Below are positions 25,432 through 35,414 of a DNA stretch of 64,000 nt, piece by piece. The position numbers and the translations under genes are program-made. The notes beneath the pieces are model-generated. The model made no database searches and was not told the DNA's origin. It was given only the letters and a program-made list of their open reading frames with translations. Source of the DNA: Sporosarcina sp. ZBG7A (GTDB lineage: Bacteria; Bacillota; Bacilli; Bacillales_A; Planococcaceae); the NCBI RefSeq assembly GCF_000813425.1, contig NZ_JWIB01000032.1, positions 62,001 to 126,000 of the forward strand. The letters are read 5' to 3'. The stretch's first letter is position 1, and each line of letters begins with the position of its first letter.

Positions 25432-26412
25432 TCACTGTACTTCTTCTGCACAAGCAGCCAACGTTCTTCTAATTTCAGCACGGACATCGTCTTCCTGATA
25501 ATTTAAAATCCGCATCGTCTCATTCGGATCAATGAAGGCATCTCGATTCTGCATTTCGATTTGTTTCCCCATATGAATCGCATGCTCTTTCCCTTTTGCT
25601 GCGACAGTTTCATCCATTTTCTCAGCAGATGGCTTCAATTGACCTATGGGAACTGTTTCAACGATTGTGTCAGTTTGTCCAAGACTTTCCGCAATCATCT
25701 TGTAGAACTCGTCATACTTCATATTAATGCCAGAGATAGCGTAAGTCCCTCGGTGCTCACCATGTTCCAATGCACCGACAGCCGCTTCCGCCACTTGCTT
25801 CGTTGTCACCATTGCCGTCCCGCCAGCGGGGACTTTGACTACATCTAGACCTTGAACACGAGGGAAAAAGCTTTTCCATAACGGTGTACGATGTGGCATT
25901 GTTCCGAATATGTATGGTAGACGAAGCGACATGACCTCCATGGATCCTTCTCCTTCCATGAATGCAACTTCCTCCTGTAGTAATCTTGTTTTGACATAAG
26001 GTTGTTCCTGCAAATTCAAATCGGTCCACATACCCGCAGTTTCAGTGTGATACGAACCGAATATGAGAAACTTCTGCACGCCCGCTATACGAGCCAATCT
26101 TGCAAATCTTTGTGTAGGTAGTACGTTTTTTTCATAATAAAATTTCATAGCGGGTGCTTCAGGAAGGGTTCGCTCATCCAATCCAGCTGCATAGACAAAT
26201 GCGTCTTTATCTTTCAGCATCGCCAACACTTGCTCATCCGTCATCTCATTCATGTCGCCAATTATCCGTTCTTTTACTGGATCAGGTAACACATCCTCCA
26301 TGACTTCTGCATTGCGTGCAATTGTAGAAACCTCGTATCCTTTGTCGAGTAATTCGTTGATTGTCTCAAGTCCAAGCAACCCGGTTCCACCTAAAACAAA
26401 AACTTTTTCCAT
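25432..26412 (-). CDS. NAD-dependent epimerase/dehydratase-like protein
   Basis: A 326-residue extended-SDR protein. GGTGLLG near residues 8-14 is the cofactor turn; AFVYAAGLDE follows the fourth strand. The usual Y-x3-K is present as Tyr-Val-Lys-Thr-Arg only in altered form (PYVKTR near 139-144), so catalysis of the classic type is doubtful. LPYIFGTMPHRTPL near 170 resembles the substrate-binding part of NAD-dependent epimerases. ATG 26412 has GGGAG upstream. It is a single gene; substrate unknown. Confidence 0.7.
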   Translation of the reverse strand: MEKVFVLGGTGLLGLETINELLDKGYEVSTIARNAEVMEDVLPDPVKERIIGDMNEMTDEQVLAMLKDKDAFVYAAGLDERTLPEAPAMKFYYEKNVLPTQRFARLARIAGVQKFLIFGSYHTETAGMWTDLNLQEQPYVKTRLLQEEVAFMEGEGSMEVMSLRLPYIFGTMPHRTPLWKSFFPRVQGLDVVKVPAGGTAMVTTKQVAEAAVGALEHGEHRGTYAISGINMKYDEFYKMIAESLGQTDTIVETVPIGQLKPSAEKMDETVAAKGKEHAIHMGKQIEMQNRDAFIDPNETMRILNYQEDDVRAEIRRTLAACAEEVQ

Positions 26413-26557
26413 TCAGCATAACTCCCTTATTCAAAGTGTTCCTGTATTCTACCCTTCTATCGTTTTGGGTAATCCAATTGCGGAATAGTGTGGAAGCGTA
26501 ATAGCGGTACGTAATATATTTTCTGTTGCACCATGAACAACTTTTACAATGAAAAAA

Positions 26558-26584
26558 GACACGATCCCTTTATAGGTTCGTGTC
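26558..26584 (-). terminator. Terminator of the chemoreceptor-like gene
   Basis: GACACGA and TCGTGTC pair around a 13-base loop and are followed by TTTTTTC on the minus strand. Confidence 0.75.
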
Positions 26585-26597
26585 ATCGTTATTCTGA

Positions 26598-27536
26598 TTA
26601 CTCTACAGCCAATTGGCGAATACCATTTTCAAGTCGTTTGTCGACTTCCTTGGCATCTTCAATATGCTCAATAATGAGACCGTGTGCTTGTGAGAAAAGA
26701 GTTTTTGCACCCAATAGCTCACTTTTCACTTCTGCAGATAGTTGTTTTTGCTCTTCAATCATTTTCTGGATGGATCCAATATCACCTTGACTCTGTTCGA
26801 TTGTATTTAAAATGCGTTCCATTTTCTCAGCTGTCGCAAGACTAACTTGGACACCTTTATCCACAAGCTCCGCACTCGTTCTTGTGGAATCCAACGCTTC
26901 TTTAATCTCGTCACGCAATGACGAAGTCAGAGTTTGAATACTCGCTGTACTCTTTGCCGTACTTTCTGCTAAATTACGGACTTCCTGCGCAACAACTGCG
27001 AACCCTTTTCCAGACTCACCCGCTCTTGCTGCTTCAATTGAAGCGTTTAACGCAAGTAAATTCGTTTGTGTTGCAATGCCATCGATTACCCCGACAATCG
27101 ATTGAATTTCATCTGATCGTGCACTTAAATTGGTCATATTTTGCTCGGAAGCCTGTATTTGCACCCCAAGATTTTTAATTACTTCTGCTGTTGCGTTCAC
27201 TTCTTGTGTACCTTCAGTAGCTTCGACGACCATCACATGTGATTGATCTTCTAAAGAACGTCCCTTTTCATACAGTTCTTCTGACTTTTGAGTAGTTTGT
27301 TCACTAAGTTCGGCAATGTTCTCAAATCGCTCTTCAATTTTGCCAACTGCTTCGCCTAAGACACCATGTTGCCCATTCACTTTCTCGTGCTGCATCACAG
27401 CAGCCGATAACTCGTCTCTTAACTCAAGCAAACGAGTCTGATCTTGCTCCTCTTTTATCGCATGGCTTTGTTTTAAAGCAGTTAATTCCTCTTGGAAATT
27501 ATCTTCTTCAACTAGTCTACTTTTACTTCTGAACAT
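26598..27536 (-). CDS. Soluble methyl-accepting chemotaxis protein, YfmS-like
   Basis: A 312-residue protein with no membrane segment, almost entirely coiled coil. The signalling hairpin tip, [20 protein letters not shown] in part, followed by [18 protein letters not shown], spans about residues 147-190 and would contact CheA and CheW. Residues 1-60 are a short charged coil. Heptad length fits soluble receptors such as B. subtilis YfmS. No sensor domain is recognisable; input may come from the C-terminal tail (residues 260-312). ATG 27536 follows GGGGGAG. Transcribed alone. Confidence 0.8.
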   Translation of the reverse strand: MFRSKSRLVEEDNFQEELTALKQSHAIKEEQDQTRLLELRDELSAAVMQHEKVNGQHGVLGEAVGKIEERFENIAELSEQTTQKSEELYEKGRSLEDQSHVMVVEATEGTQEVNATAEVIKNLGVQIQASEQNMTNLSARSDEIQSIVGVIDGIATQTNLLALNASIEAARAGESGKGFAVVAQEVRNLAESTAKSTASIQTLTSSLRDEIKEALDSTRTSAELVDKGVQVSLATAEKMERILNTIEQSQGDIGSIQKMIEEQKQLSAEVKSELLGAKTLFSQAHGLIIEHIEDAKEVDKRLENGIRQLAVE

Positions 27537-27609
27537 TTGAACTCCCCCAAGTTATCTTTATGTTCATAATTATAGCATAGAACGACCTATATTCTTTGAA
27601 TATTTCAGG

Positions 27610-27636
27610 GTCAGAAGTCATGTTTCTGACTTTTTT
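27610..27636 (+). terminator. Plus-strand terminator without a plus-strand gene
   Basis: GTCAGAA and TTCTGAC close a short loop and are followed by TTTTTT on the plus strand. The genes on both sides are on the minus strand, so it would stop antisense or unknown plus-strand transcripts. Confidence 0.4.
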
Positions 27637-27696
27637 GTGAACGCTGATTCAGGAAAATATTCTCACACATTCATAGGTTGAATAAAATGCGAGTCA

Positions 27697-28848
27697 TCAG
27701 CAATCAGTCAAACTCGATTCCCGAGTTACGCGGATAACTCCGCCACCGGACCGAACCGATTCTGTTGCTGCACAGCCTACCGCAACGCTCATTCTTCCCG
27801 CAAACGGAGATGTAAGCGGCTGTTTATTACGAAGTAAAAGTTCAATGAAGTCTTGTGCAATTTTCGGATCTGCACCACCGTGACTTCCGACTTCAGGCTT
27901 CATCTCATACGTCACATTACTAAACTCATTCCACGTGTTCGTTTTGCGTGTCTTCAAATACACTTTGCCATTCACTTCATCGTTTTCAATCCTTCCTTTT
28001 GTGCCGATAAATGTATAGTTCCGCTCATAGTCCGGTGTGAAATGACATTGTAAGTACGATGCTTTTATACCGCCTTCTAACTCCATGATCAACATATTGT
28101 TATCCTCCACATTTACTTCTTTGCGGAATGCGCATTCCGTAAATGTATGCGGCACATACTCTGGGCACGTATCTTTCAGCGAACACTCCGGACACGTCAG
28201 ATCATTCGGCATGTCCCCGCCGTAATAATCCAGCCCTCCGAATGCAGAAACTTTCGTTGTATATTTACCTGAAATCCAATGGATGACATCCAAGTCATGA
28301 GACCCTTTCTGAAGTAGGAGTGAAGTCGTCTTATCACTTCTTGCGTGCCAGTCATGGTAGTAATAATATCCGCCCAATCCAACAAAATGGCGAACCCATA
28401 CTGTTTTCAACTCCCCTATCGCTCCTGAGTCAATTAACCCCTTCATCGTCTGATACATACTCATATATCTCATGTTGAAGCCAACCATCAAGTGTTTATC
28501 CGATTTCTCCCACGCCTCGATGATTCGGTCACATCCTTCCACTGTAATTGCCAGTGGCTTTTCAGAATACACATGCTTGCCCGCTTCTAAGCACGCAATC
28601 ACATGCTCCTCGTGGAGATAATCTGGTGATAGCACAGCGATTGCATCGATATCATCTCGCACCAATAACTCTTTATAATCCTTCGTTAGAAAAAGTTGCG
28701 AGCCTATCTCTTCTTGAAATTCCTGCTGACGGTCTTCTGATAAATCCGCCAAAGCAACAATCTCAGATTCCCCCTCAGGCTTATGCCAATAAAGTGCTAA
28801 ATTCCTTCTCAGTCCTGCTCCAATGACTCCAATTCTTACTTTTTTCAT
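27697..28848 (-). CDS. Gfo/Idh/MocA-family oxidoreductase with Cys cluster
   Basis: A 383-residue NAD(P)-dependent dehydrogenase of the Gfo/Idh/MocA family, acting on sugars, inositols or their derivatives. GVIGAGL near residues 7-13 binds the dinucleotide, EKPLA near 94-98 contains the catalytic Lys, and the second domain holds KGSHDLDVIHW near 181-191. Between about 217 and 240 four cysteines occur (C-x2-C-x5-C plus a later Cys), unlike most family members, and could hold zinc. ATG 28848 follows GAGGTG. Single gene; substrate unknown. Confidence 0.8.
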   Translation of the reverse strand: MKKVRIGVIGAGLRRNLALYWHKPEGESEIVALADLSEDRQQEFQEEIGSQLFLTKDYKELLVRDDIDAIAVLSPDYLHEEHVIACLEAGKHVYSEKPLAITVEGCDRIIEAWEKSDKHLMVGFNMRYMSMYQTMKGLIDSGAIGELKTVWVRHFVGLGGYYYYHDWHARSDKTTSLLLQKGSHDLDVIHWISGKYTTKVSAFGGLDYYGGDMPNDLTCPECSLKDTCPEYVPHTFTECAFRKEVNVEDNNMLIMELEGGIKASYLQCHFTPDYERNYTFIGTKGRIENDEVNGKVYLKTRKTNTWNEFSNVTYEMKPEVGSHGGADPKIAQDFIELLLRNKQPLTSPFAGRMSVAVGCAATESVRSGGGVIRVTRESSLTDC

Positions 28849-29050
28849 ATGCGCACCTCATTTATGTGTCTCTTGTAAATTGACGAAAGTCCTTTATATA
28901 TCAAGCCCTGCAAAAACTATAGCATACTATAATCGTTCCTCTGAGAAGATGCCGACGCCACTAAAGTAATACATGGTGTAGTTGAATTTCAAACCACCAA
29001 CTAGTGTGTAAAGTATAGACATTTCCTAGTTATCTATCACCTGACAATAC

Positions 29051-30106
29051 TCATTTTACTTGAAAACGTATATCACGAACGGTCTTAATATCGTCAATTG
29101 GTGAAATGAATACCTCAGACGCTCTATAATCCTGCTCCACGTCCGCTTTGGCAATTACAAGTACAGGATACAAACTTACCCGTTTAATGGGTAAGTCGAT
29201 TTTCTGAAGATGCTGAATAACTAATAAGAGCTCATCTAAGTCTTCTTTCTCATCCGTATGAAAAACCGTGCCGTCTTCCTGTTCCGTTGTATCGATAACG
29301 ACTTCATAGTGTTTACACGATTCAAAGTCTTTTAATTCGTAGCAGGACAGTTCCGCGTCTGCAAGTCGTAATCTCAGAATTGTCTCTTCTAAGTCTTCAA
29401 GTCCATTATGTAAAACTAGCATGTCTTCATTATAGAAATTCGGATAGAAGATCTCAGGACTTTCCTGGGCAAACGCCTGACCTATGGAGTGTGCATTCTC
29501 ATAACTCTTAGTGAGGTCAAGCCACTCACCGTTTACAGAAAGGACCTCCAATGGATATCCCGTATCTGCCGTTATTTTTTCGTTCAGTCGATGGATGATG
29601 GGTAAAGAGGCATGCAGTAATTCAAATGCAGCTGGCTCAAACAACTGAACTTCTTCAGGAAGGTTCATGGTCAAGTCCTCTTCGTACACCTCATTTCCGA
29701 GTGTGATCGTTGAAAATCCATTTGCTTTAAGCGCTTTTATTTCCTCGCTCTCCTTATATCGATTGTTTACGTCGTCACGAGTTACGAGTTCTTGATAATT
29801 ATCATTCTCGACCTCTCCCTTTTTGTTAATGCGAATAAGAAAGTTCAATTCTTGCCGATCCTGCGTTTTCACATGCACTACAGCCTTATAGCGATCATCA
29901 TCTTCTGGTTTCCGATCTACAATTTCAATTGTTCGCCCAAACTTATCTTGTGCATATTCGGGTAACTCATCTTCCATATAGATGGCTCCCCGTGCCATGT
30001 TAGAATAGACAAGAAAGATATAAACGGAAAATCCTACGAAAACTGCTGCAGCAATAAACAGCAGCAAACTTATAGATATGCCCGCGATTAATAGTTTCTT
30101 TTTCAT
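29051..30106 (-). CDS. Membrane-anchored protein of unknown function (351 aa)
   Basis: One strong hydrophobic segment near residues 5-30 anchors the protein; the rest is acidic and predicted outside. The region around residues 35-90 (FGRTIEIVDRKPEDDD, YKAVVHVKTQDRQELNFLIRI split) resembles the beta-hairpin YfjS/PepSY-like style of anchored Bacillus proteins, but I cannot name a domain. I prefer ATG 30106 (MKKKLL) behind AGGAGA; ATG 30118 is possible. The gene is divergent from the DHA2 pump across 280 bases in which I see no other feature. Confidence 0.6.
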   Translation of the reverse strand: MKKKLLIAGISISLLLFIAAAVFVGFSVYIFLVYSNMARGAIYMEDELPEYAQDKFGRTIEIVDRKPEDDDRYKAVVHVKTQDRQELNFLIRINKKGEVENDNYQELVTRDDVNNRYKESEEIKALKANGFSTITLGNEVYEEDLTMNLPEEVQLFEPAAFELLHASLPIIHRLNEKITADTGYPLEVLSVNGEWLDLTKSYENAHSIGQAFAQESPEIFYPNFYNEDMLVLHNGLEDLEETILRLRLADAELSCYELKDFESCKHYEVVIDTTEQEDGTVFHTDEKEDLDELLLVIQHLQKIDLPIKRVSLYPVLVIAKADVEQDYRASEVFISPIDDIKTVRDIRFQVK

Positions 30107-30386
30107 TCTTCTCCTCATTCACCCAATTATTTAACTATTCTTTCACATCGTATCATCCAGTGCTGGTACTTTCCAGGCAAATGAAGTTTGACTTTGTCGC
30201 AATAAGGTATGGTTTGGTATCGCTTGCACTCAATGCGGCAATCCTTACTAATACAATACGATTTATCAAACAACAAAATTGAGGTCTGCACCAATAACCT
30301 CTATCATATAAGGAATGTCAGGTCCGGTTTTCATATTAATAGGTGTATAAGGATTTGCTACTCCAAAATGAGGTGATGAAAAGCTA

Positions 30387-31808
30387 ATGGTCAATTCACA
30401 AGCACTGGGTGATTCCCAGACGTTCGATTTTAAAAAGAATATTCCTCTACTCGCTGTATTATTGTCTGGAGCGTTCATTACTATATTGAACCAGACGCTT
30501 CTAGCGACCGCTCTCCCCCCGATTATGAAAGATCTCAACATTAGCCAAAGTACCGTTCAGTGGCTACAGTCGATCTTCATGCTCGTCAATGGAATCATGA
30601 TTCCAATCACTGCGTTCCTAATTGGGAAATTTACTACACGAAAGTTGTTCCTTACTGCTATGGGCACCTTCGCCATAGGTACACTCATCGCTGCATTTTC
30701 TCCTAACTTTACCTTCTTGATGGTAGGACGCGTTTTACAAGGGGCTGGAGCCGGAATCATGATGCCGCTCTTGCAAACGATCATGTTTCTCATATTCCCA
30801 ATTTCGCAACGCGGGAAAGCAATGGGGATGTTTGGTCTTGTCATTGCATTTGCACCCGCCATTGGACCAAGTTTGTCCGGCTATCTCGTCGATAACTTCC
30901 CATGGCGCAGTGTCTTTTACGTCGTGCTACCAATTGCCGCAGTAATTATTATTGCCGCGTATTTCTTACTTAAGAATATTACAGAACAAACGAATCCAAA
31001 AATGGACTATATGTCTATTGTCCTCTCCACGTTCGGATTTGGTGGACTGTTGTATGGTTTCAGTGTGGCAGGTAACTTAGGTTGGCTTAGTCCAAACGTG
31101 ATCATTTCGCTAGTAGTTGGTGCGGTTACTCTCTTCTTGTTCATCAACAGACAGTTGAAACTTGAAGAACCAATCCTTGAATTCCGAGTGTTTAAATATA
31201 GCGTCTTCTCACTAGCAACAGGACTCGGAATGATTGTGTTTGCATCGATGATTGCAACGACAGTCATTCTTCCACTCTTCATGCAAAATTTACTTGGGTT
31301 CAACGCGTTGCATTCAGGACTCATGCTCTTGCCAGGTGCGATTGTTATGGGTGCCATGAATCCCGTTACTGGTACGCTGTTCGATAAATACGGAGCTAAA
31401 TGGCTACTGCGTACCGGTTTTGCCATTTTGACTGTCACGACGTTCTTCTTTGCGAACTTGTCGCAAGATACGACGTTTACGTATTTAGCGGTCTTGAACG
31501 CAATACGAATGGTCGGTATCGCCATGGTCATGATGCCATCCACAACGCTCGGTTTGAATCAGTTACCGAATCACCTGATTTCCCATGGTACGGCCATGAA
31601 TAACACCTTCCGTCAGATTTCAGGTGCTGTCGGAACTGCGGTGCTCGTGACGATCACCATCACCGCAGCAAGCGGAGATTCAGTTGCCGGAGAGATCCAT
31701 GGAGTCAACATCGCCTTCTTGGTAGCCGGATGCATCGCAGCGTTCGGATTGTTGCTGTCGTTTGCTATCCGTGATCCGAAATCGAAAGAACAATCGATGG
31801 ATGCGTAA
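30387..31808 (+). CDS. DHA2-family (14-TM) MFS efflux transporter
   Basis: A 473-residue major facilitator of the EmrB/QacA (DHA2) type, related to LmrB/YhcA pumps. The first helix carries LNQTLLATALPPIM (motif D1, about residues 34-47); motif A is seen as GKFTTRKLF near 76-84, and motif C-like GAGAGIMMPLL near 112-122 with FAPAIGPSLSGYL near 152-164. Around fourteen hydrophobic segments are visible. Such pumps export drugs or lipophilic cations by proton antiport; substrate unknown. ATG 30387 follows GAGGTGA. Ends at a strong bidirectional terminator. Confidence 0.85.
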   Translation: MVNSQALGDSQTFDFKKNIPLLAVLLSGAFITILNQTLLATALPPIMKDLNISQSTVQWLQSIFMLVNGIMIPITAFLIGKFTTRKLFLTAMGTFAIGTLIAAFSPNFTFLMVGRVLQGAGAGIMMPLLQTIMFLIFPISQRGKAMGMFGLVIAFAPAIGPSLSGYLVDNFPWRSVFYVVLPIAAVIIIAAYFLLKNITEQTNPKMDYMSIVLSTFGFGGLLYGFSVAGNLGWLSPNVIISLVVGAVTLFLFINRQLKLEEPILEFRVFKYSVFSLATGLGMIVFASMIATTVILPLFMQNLLGFNALHSGLMLLPGAIVMGAMNPVTGTLFDKYGAKWLLRTGFAILTVTTFFFANLSQDTTFTYLAVLNAIRMVGIAMVMMPSTTLGLNQLPNHLISHGTAMNNTFRQISGAVGTAVLVTITITAASGDSVAGEIHGVNIAFLVAGCIAAFGLLLSFAIRDPKSKEQSMDA

Positions 31809-31817
31809 TTACATGTT

Positions 31818-31856
31818 AAAAAATCTCCCACATCAGTTGATGTTGGGAGATTTTTT
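31818..31856. terminator. Bidirectional terminator
   Basis: AAAAAATCTCCCACATCA pairs with TGATGT-GGGAGATTTTTT. It serves the DHA2 pump and the converging acetyltransferase gene. Confidence 0.9.
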
Positions 31857-31860
31857 GATT

Positions 31861-32391
31861 TTATAAGAAAAGTGCCATGGACAAGCTATCGTAGTACCGT
31901 TCGCCATCATACGAGTCTTTGCAAAAAAGACCTTCCCGTTCAAATCCGAGTTTTTCATAAAGTGCGATGGCCCGTTCGTTATCAGCACGTGTGACAAGCG
32001 TAATTTTTTCCGTTTGTCCATTATTTTTAGACCACTCAATCAGTGCATTCATCAGCATGCGGCCAAGTCCTTTTCCTGCGTGCGACTGGCAAATGACAAT
32101 ACCAAGTGTTCCGACATGAAGGAACCTGTGTTTCGTACTAGAATCGATCGTACCGATTCCGACAATCTCCTCCCCTTCCAACATGAGCAACATGCAGTTT
32201 CCACTGGATCCTTTCATATGAACTATGGATTGCGCCACTTCATCAGCTGACTGAGGGTATTCATCCCGACCGAAAGACAGATAATCCGTCTCCCCGCCAA
32301 CTATATTATAAAAACTAACAATACGCGCAGCATCTTCAGGCTGTGCATTCCGAATCACACTATTTACTGCAGACTTTGTTTGATCTGACAT
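31861..32391 (-). CDS. GNAT-family N-acetyltransferase
   Basis: A 176-residue GCN5-type acetyltransferase. It starts with IRNAQPEDAARIV, the usual first strand-helix, has LGIVICQSHAGKGLGRMLM near residues 92-110 (the acetyl-CoA loop Q/R-x2-G-x-G/A, here Q-S-H-A-G-K-G-L-G) and ends with AIALYEKLGFEREG near 144-157. The acceptor is unknown. ATG 32391 is used, with AAGGAAA upstream; an extension to 32448 would overlap the MscS gene. It follows that gene after about 30 bases. Confidence 0.85.
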   Translation of the reverse strand: MSDQTKSAVNSVIRNAQPEDAARIVSFYNIVGGETDYLSFGRDEYPQSADEVAQSIVHMKGSSGNCMLLMLEGEEIVGIGTIDSSTKHRFLHVGTLGIVICQSHAGKGLGRMLMNALIEWSKNNGQTEKITLVTRADNERAIALYEKLGFEREGLFCKDSYDGERYYDSLSMALFL

Positions 32392-32420
32392 AAAAATTTC
32401 CTTCTTTCTAATTTGTAAAA

Positions 32421-33320
32421 TTACCCCTTGAACACTTTCATTTCCCAAATTGCAAAGTCGATGTTTGGATGCTCATTGAGTTGCGGCAAGATTTTTCGTT
32501 GCAATCCGGTTTTCACACAAGTCCCATGCCGGTAATCGACCAAATACCGTAAAACCAATACAATTCCTGCATCATTCGTATCCACTGAAAATACAGGCTG
32601 CAGGGCTGCTTGCTCACTAGACATGTGACCTTTCTTCTTCTTAAGCTCAGGCAGTACAGTTTCCTCGAAATATGCCTGACCTGCATCCGTCATGATCTTC
32701 TCAGCTGTCTGCCATTCGCTATCGAAAGACAGTACGTACTTGAGTTCATGCCAAACAAATGAATTTGCACCACCGATAATTTCAATGGATTCATTGAAAA
32801 TAATACTATTCGGCAGCTTGATAATACGCCCTGTATTCGCATCGGATGATAATCCAGTACGTACCTCTAACAATTTGAAACTAGTTGAATTGATTTCAAC
32901 AACATCCCCGATAATTTCATTAATTTCTACACGGTGTCCAATTTCAAAATACTTCCGATACTTAATGACAAAATATCCGATAATGTTGTTTGTCAATCCT
33001 CTGACCATGAACACCGCAATGACGCCAAATAATAGTGCGATTAAGACCAGTACATTTATCGCCTGAATCCATATGAATAACACCGCAACGACCGTCAACG
33101 TCGCCATCGTCTGCTTCGCTGCTTTATGTAACTGAATCTTCTTCGTGAAATCTTTAACACTTCTCAATATCATTTTTTTGAATAAGACATATAAGGATAA
33201 GCCGAGCACCAGAATTACCACTGTCAGCGCCACTTTGTTCAAATATGCATCCGGCGTTTTTAAGGTGGATTTTAAGCTATCGGCAAGTCCAAGGAAATAC
33301 TCTTTTAAAACGTCTGGCAT
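32421..33320 (-). CDS. MscS-family mechanosensitive channel
   Basis: A 299-residue small-conductance mechanosensitive channel protein. Hydrophobic segments lie near residues 25-47, 70-85 and 88-112; the last is the pore helix and leads into [23 protein letters not shown] (split near 110-133), the family signature between pore and beta domain. The C-terminal half forms the cytosolic vestibule. It protects against hypo-osmotic shock. ATG 33320 follows GAGGAG. It is divergent from nos and upstream of the acetyltransferase. Confidence 0.85.
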   Translation of the reverse strand: MPDVLKEYFLGLADSLKSTLKTPDAYLNKVALTVVILVLGLSLYVLFKKMILRSVKDFTKKIQLHKAAKQTMATLTVVAVLFIWIQAINVLVLIALLFGVIAVFMVRGLTNNIIGYFVIKYRKYFEIGHRVEINEIIGDVVEINSTSFKLLEVRTGLSSDANTGRIIKLPNSIIFNESIEIIGGANSFVWHELKYVLSFDSEWQTAEKIMTDAGQAYFEETVLPELKKKKGHMSSEQAALQPVFSVDTNDAGIVLVLRYLVDYRHGTCVKTGLQRKILPQLNEHPNIDFAIWEMKVFKG

Positions 33321-33460
33321 GGTACCACTCCTCTGCCCTACTAGTATACCGTAAATATCACTTTTTGCTGTGTGTTACACGAGTGATCCACCTCGACACA
33401 AAACGTTCAGCAATCAAAAGTCCGGTCGATGGTAGACTGAAAAGTAAGGAGTGGATTATT

Positions 33461-34561
33461 GTGAATGAACAGAACGAAGAACTTTTCACGAAAGCTGCGG
33501 ATTTCATCGAACGTTGTTATGGGGAGTTAGGACTTCCTGCGGAACAACAACAACAGCGACTTCAAGACATTAAAAACGAAATCACAGCAAGCGGCACCTA
33601 TACACACACGCCCACTGAATTGGCGCATGGGGCGAAAATGGCTTGGCGCAACAGCAACCGCTGCATCGGTCGTCTGCTTTGGGAGACACTTGAAGTGTTC
33701 GATAGACGAGACGTAACAACAGTGGACGAAGCATTTGATGCATTGCTGGACCATGTTCACTTTGCAACGAATGACGGTGATATCCGATCGACCATTACCG
33801 TCTTCCCACCACGGAAAGAAGGACAAAATCCAATTCGTATCTGGAATCATCAGCTAATTCGGTATGCAGGTTATGAAATGGATGGGAAAGTTGTGGGTGA
33901 TTCTGCGAATAATGCCATGACAAAAAAGTGCGAGTCTCTCGGCTGGCAAGGGGCTCACACTTCGTTCGACATCCTACCGCTCGTTATCCAAGAAGACGGA
34001 CACCCTCCTAAATTGTACAAGCTACCGGATGGCTTAGTGAAAGAAGTACCCATCAGCCACCCAGACATTGCTGGTGTCGAGGCGCTTGGCATCAAATGGC
34101 ATGCGGTACCGATTATTTCTGACATGAGGCTTGAAATCGGAGGTATTGACTATCCGATGGCGCCTTTCAACGGCTGGTACATGGGAACTGAAATCGGAGC
34201 ACGGAACCTTGCGGACGAAGACCGATACAACCTGCTGCCGGCGATAGCGAAACAGATGGGACTTGCAACAAACTCAAACCGTTCACTCTGGATTGACAAA
34301 GCACTCGTCGAACTGAACATCGCTGTCCTGCACTCTTATCACCAATCAGGCGTTACAATTATCGACCATCATACAGCCGCCAAACAATTTAAAGCGTTCG
34401 AGAAAAAGGAGAAGAATGCGGGACGCTCCGTCACCGGTAACTGGACTTGGCTTATCCCGCCTGTCTCCCCCGCTACGACGCATATTTTCCATAAGCCATA
34501 CCGAAATGATATCGTGACACCAAACTTCTTTCATCAGGCAAGCCCACTGGACGAAGAATAG
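33461..34561 (+). CDS. nos: Bacterial nitric oxide synthase oxygenase
   Basis: A 366-residue stand-alone NOS oxygenase domain making NO and citrulline from arginine; a cellular flavoprotein supplies electrons since no reductase domain is fused. The heme-ligating Cys68 lies in [11 protein letters not shown] (61-71). The arginine/pterin region contains [12 protein letters not shown] near 235-246, with the substrate-binding Glu, and [20 protein letters not shown] follows (split). GTG 33461 is the start, nine bases after AAGGAG, giving the length of B. subtilis Nos (363); an open extension to 33245 is not used. Monocistronic, with its own terminator. Bacterial NO protects against oxidative stress and antibiotics. 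Confidence 0.95.
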   Translation: MNEQNEELFTKAADFIERCYGELGLPAEQQQQRLQDIKNEITASGTYTHTPTELAHGAKMAWRNSNRCIGRLLWETLEVFDRRDVTTVDEAFDALLDHVHFATNDGDIRSTITVFPPRKEGQNPIRIWNHQLIRYAGYEMDGKVVGDSANNAMTKKCESLGWQGAHTSFDILPLVIQEDGHPPKLYKLPDGLVKEVPISHPDIAGVEALGIKWHAVPIISDMRLEIGGIDYPMAPFNGWYMGTEIGARNLADEDRYNLLPAIAKQMGLATNSNRSLWIDKALVELNIAVLHSYHQSGVTIIDHHTAAKQFKAFEKKEKNAGRSVTGNWTWLIPPVSPATTHIFHKPYRNDIVTPNFFHQASPLDEE

Positions 34562-34579
34562 ACACTACGCTTTTTTCAT

Positions 34580-34612
34580 GCACCTATGCACCATTCGTTT
34601 GTGCATAGGTGT
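34580..34612 (+). terminator. Terminator of nos
   Basis: GCACCTATGCAC and GTGCATAGGTG form an 11-12-base-pair stem around a 9-base loop, shortly after the stop; the T-run is short. Confidence 0.65.
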
Positions 34613-34717
34613 TTCATCATCACCTACCTACCTCAACAAAATCTTTCATAACTGAACCCTCCCGTTTCCCAATCACCTACACCTGTATACCCAGCACTAT
34701 TGCATCCCTACTAAAAA

Positions 34718-34752
34718 ATACTAAGCCGCCGAATGAGTCGGTGGCTTAGTAT
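34718..34752 (-). terminator. Terminator of the PTS operon
   Basis: On the minus strand ACTAAGCC-CCGA pairs with TCGG-GGCTTAGT and is followed by TTTTTT, about 25 bases beyond the IIB stop. Confidence 0.85.
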
Positions 34753-34774
34753 TGGGTGTACTAGATTTCTTACA

Positions 34775-35077
34775 TTAACCTTTTAACTCGATTGCCTGGT
34801 CTAACACTTTGTCACCTTTCATCATTCCGTAAGCTAACTGATTGATGATGTCTACCTTTATACCTTGAGGTTCCAATTGTTGTTTTATCTTCTTTTCCAG
34901 GTATCTGACTTGTGGTCCAATCAGGACTACATCCAGGTTTTCCAAGTTGTTTTTCAATTGAGATTCAGCAACTGCACTGATCTCTACATCTAAGTTCCTT
35001 GCTTCTGCTGAATCTCTCATCTTCTTCACTAACATAGAAGTCGACATTCCCGCAGAACAAACTAGAATGATTTTCAT
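34775..35077 (-). CDS. PTS lactose/cellobiose-family IIB component
   Basis: A 100-residue IIB protein of the lactose/cellobiose/chitobiose PTS. The phospho-accepting Cys7 is in VCSAGMSTSML (6-16), the signature of this class, and the fold ends with the QLAYGMMKGDKVL helix. It takes phosphate from IIA and gives it to the sugar during import by IIC. It overlaps the IIA gene by four bases (ATGA) and is the last gene of the operon. Confidence 0.9.
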   Translation of the reverse strand: MKIILVCSAGMSTSMLVKKMRDSAEARNLDVEISAVAESQLKNNLENLDVVLIGPQVRYLEKKIKQQLEPQGIKVDIINQLAYGMMKGDKVLDQAIELKG

Positions 35078-35412
35078 CTTTTTCCCTCCTCAATCATCTG
35101 CATCCGTTCGTACATATCAATCATCTCATTCGCCAACTCTTTAACCGTCATCGCTGTCATGAGATGATCTTGAGCATGCACTAATATGACTGTCACAGGA
35201 TTTTCTACACCGTTAGCTTCAGCTTGTAAAAGTTTTGTCTGGTAATTATGAGCTTCAGTGAATTCCTTATCCGCTTCTTCTATCTTCTTTCGAGCTTCAT
35301 CAAATTCATAGGATTTCGCTAGGGCAATGGCTTCCATTGAACTGGATCTAGCGTTGCCTGCGTGCAAAATAATCGTGAATGACAGCATTTGTATTTCTTC
35401 AATTGTGTGCAT
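35074..35412 (-). CDS. PTS lactose/cellobiose-family IIA component
   Basis: A 112-residue helical IIA protein that accepts phosphate from HPr. The phosphorylation site is His in VILVHAQDHLM near residues 76-86; LHAGNARSSSMEAI near 17-30 is the other family signature. I prefer ATG 35412, 10 bases after GGGGAG; TTG 35418 is possible. It directly follows IIC and overlaps IIB. The three PTS genes plus GH4 enzyme act as one unit. Confidence 0.9.
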   Translation of the reverse strand: MHTIEEIQMLSFTIILHAGNARSSSMEAIALAKSYEFDEARKKIEEADKEFTEAHNYQTKLLQAEANGVENPVTVILVHAQDHLMTAMTVKELANEMIDMYERMQMIEEGKR

Positions 35413-35414
35413 CC

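Noticed and set aside
31007-31543. 178-codon minus-strand frame inside the DHA2 pump gene
   Set aside because: It is antisense to a clear 14-TM transporter, and its Thr/Ile/Met-rich composition is what the reverse of such a gene gives.
33245-33460. Longer NOS reading frame starting at 33245
   Set aside because: The added 72 residues lie opposite the MscS gene, have no family match, and GTG 33461 has AAGGAG and gives the normal length.
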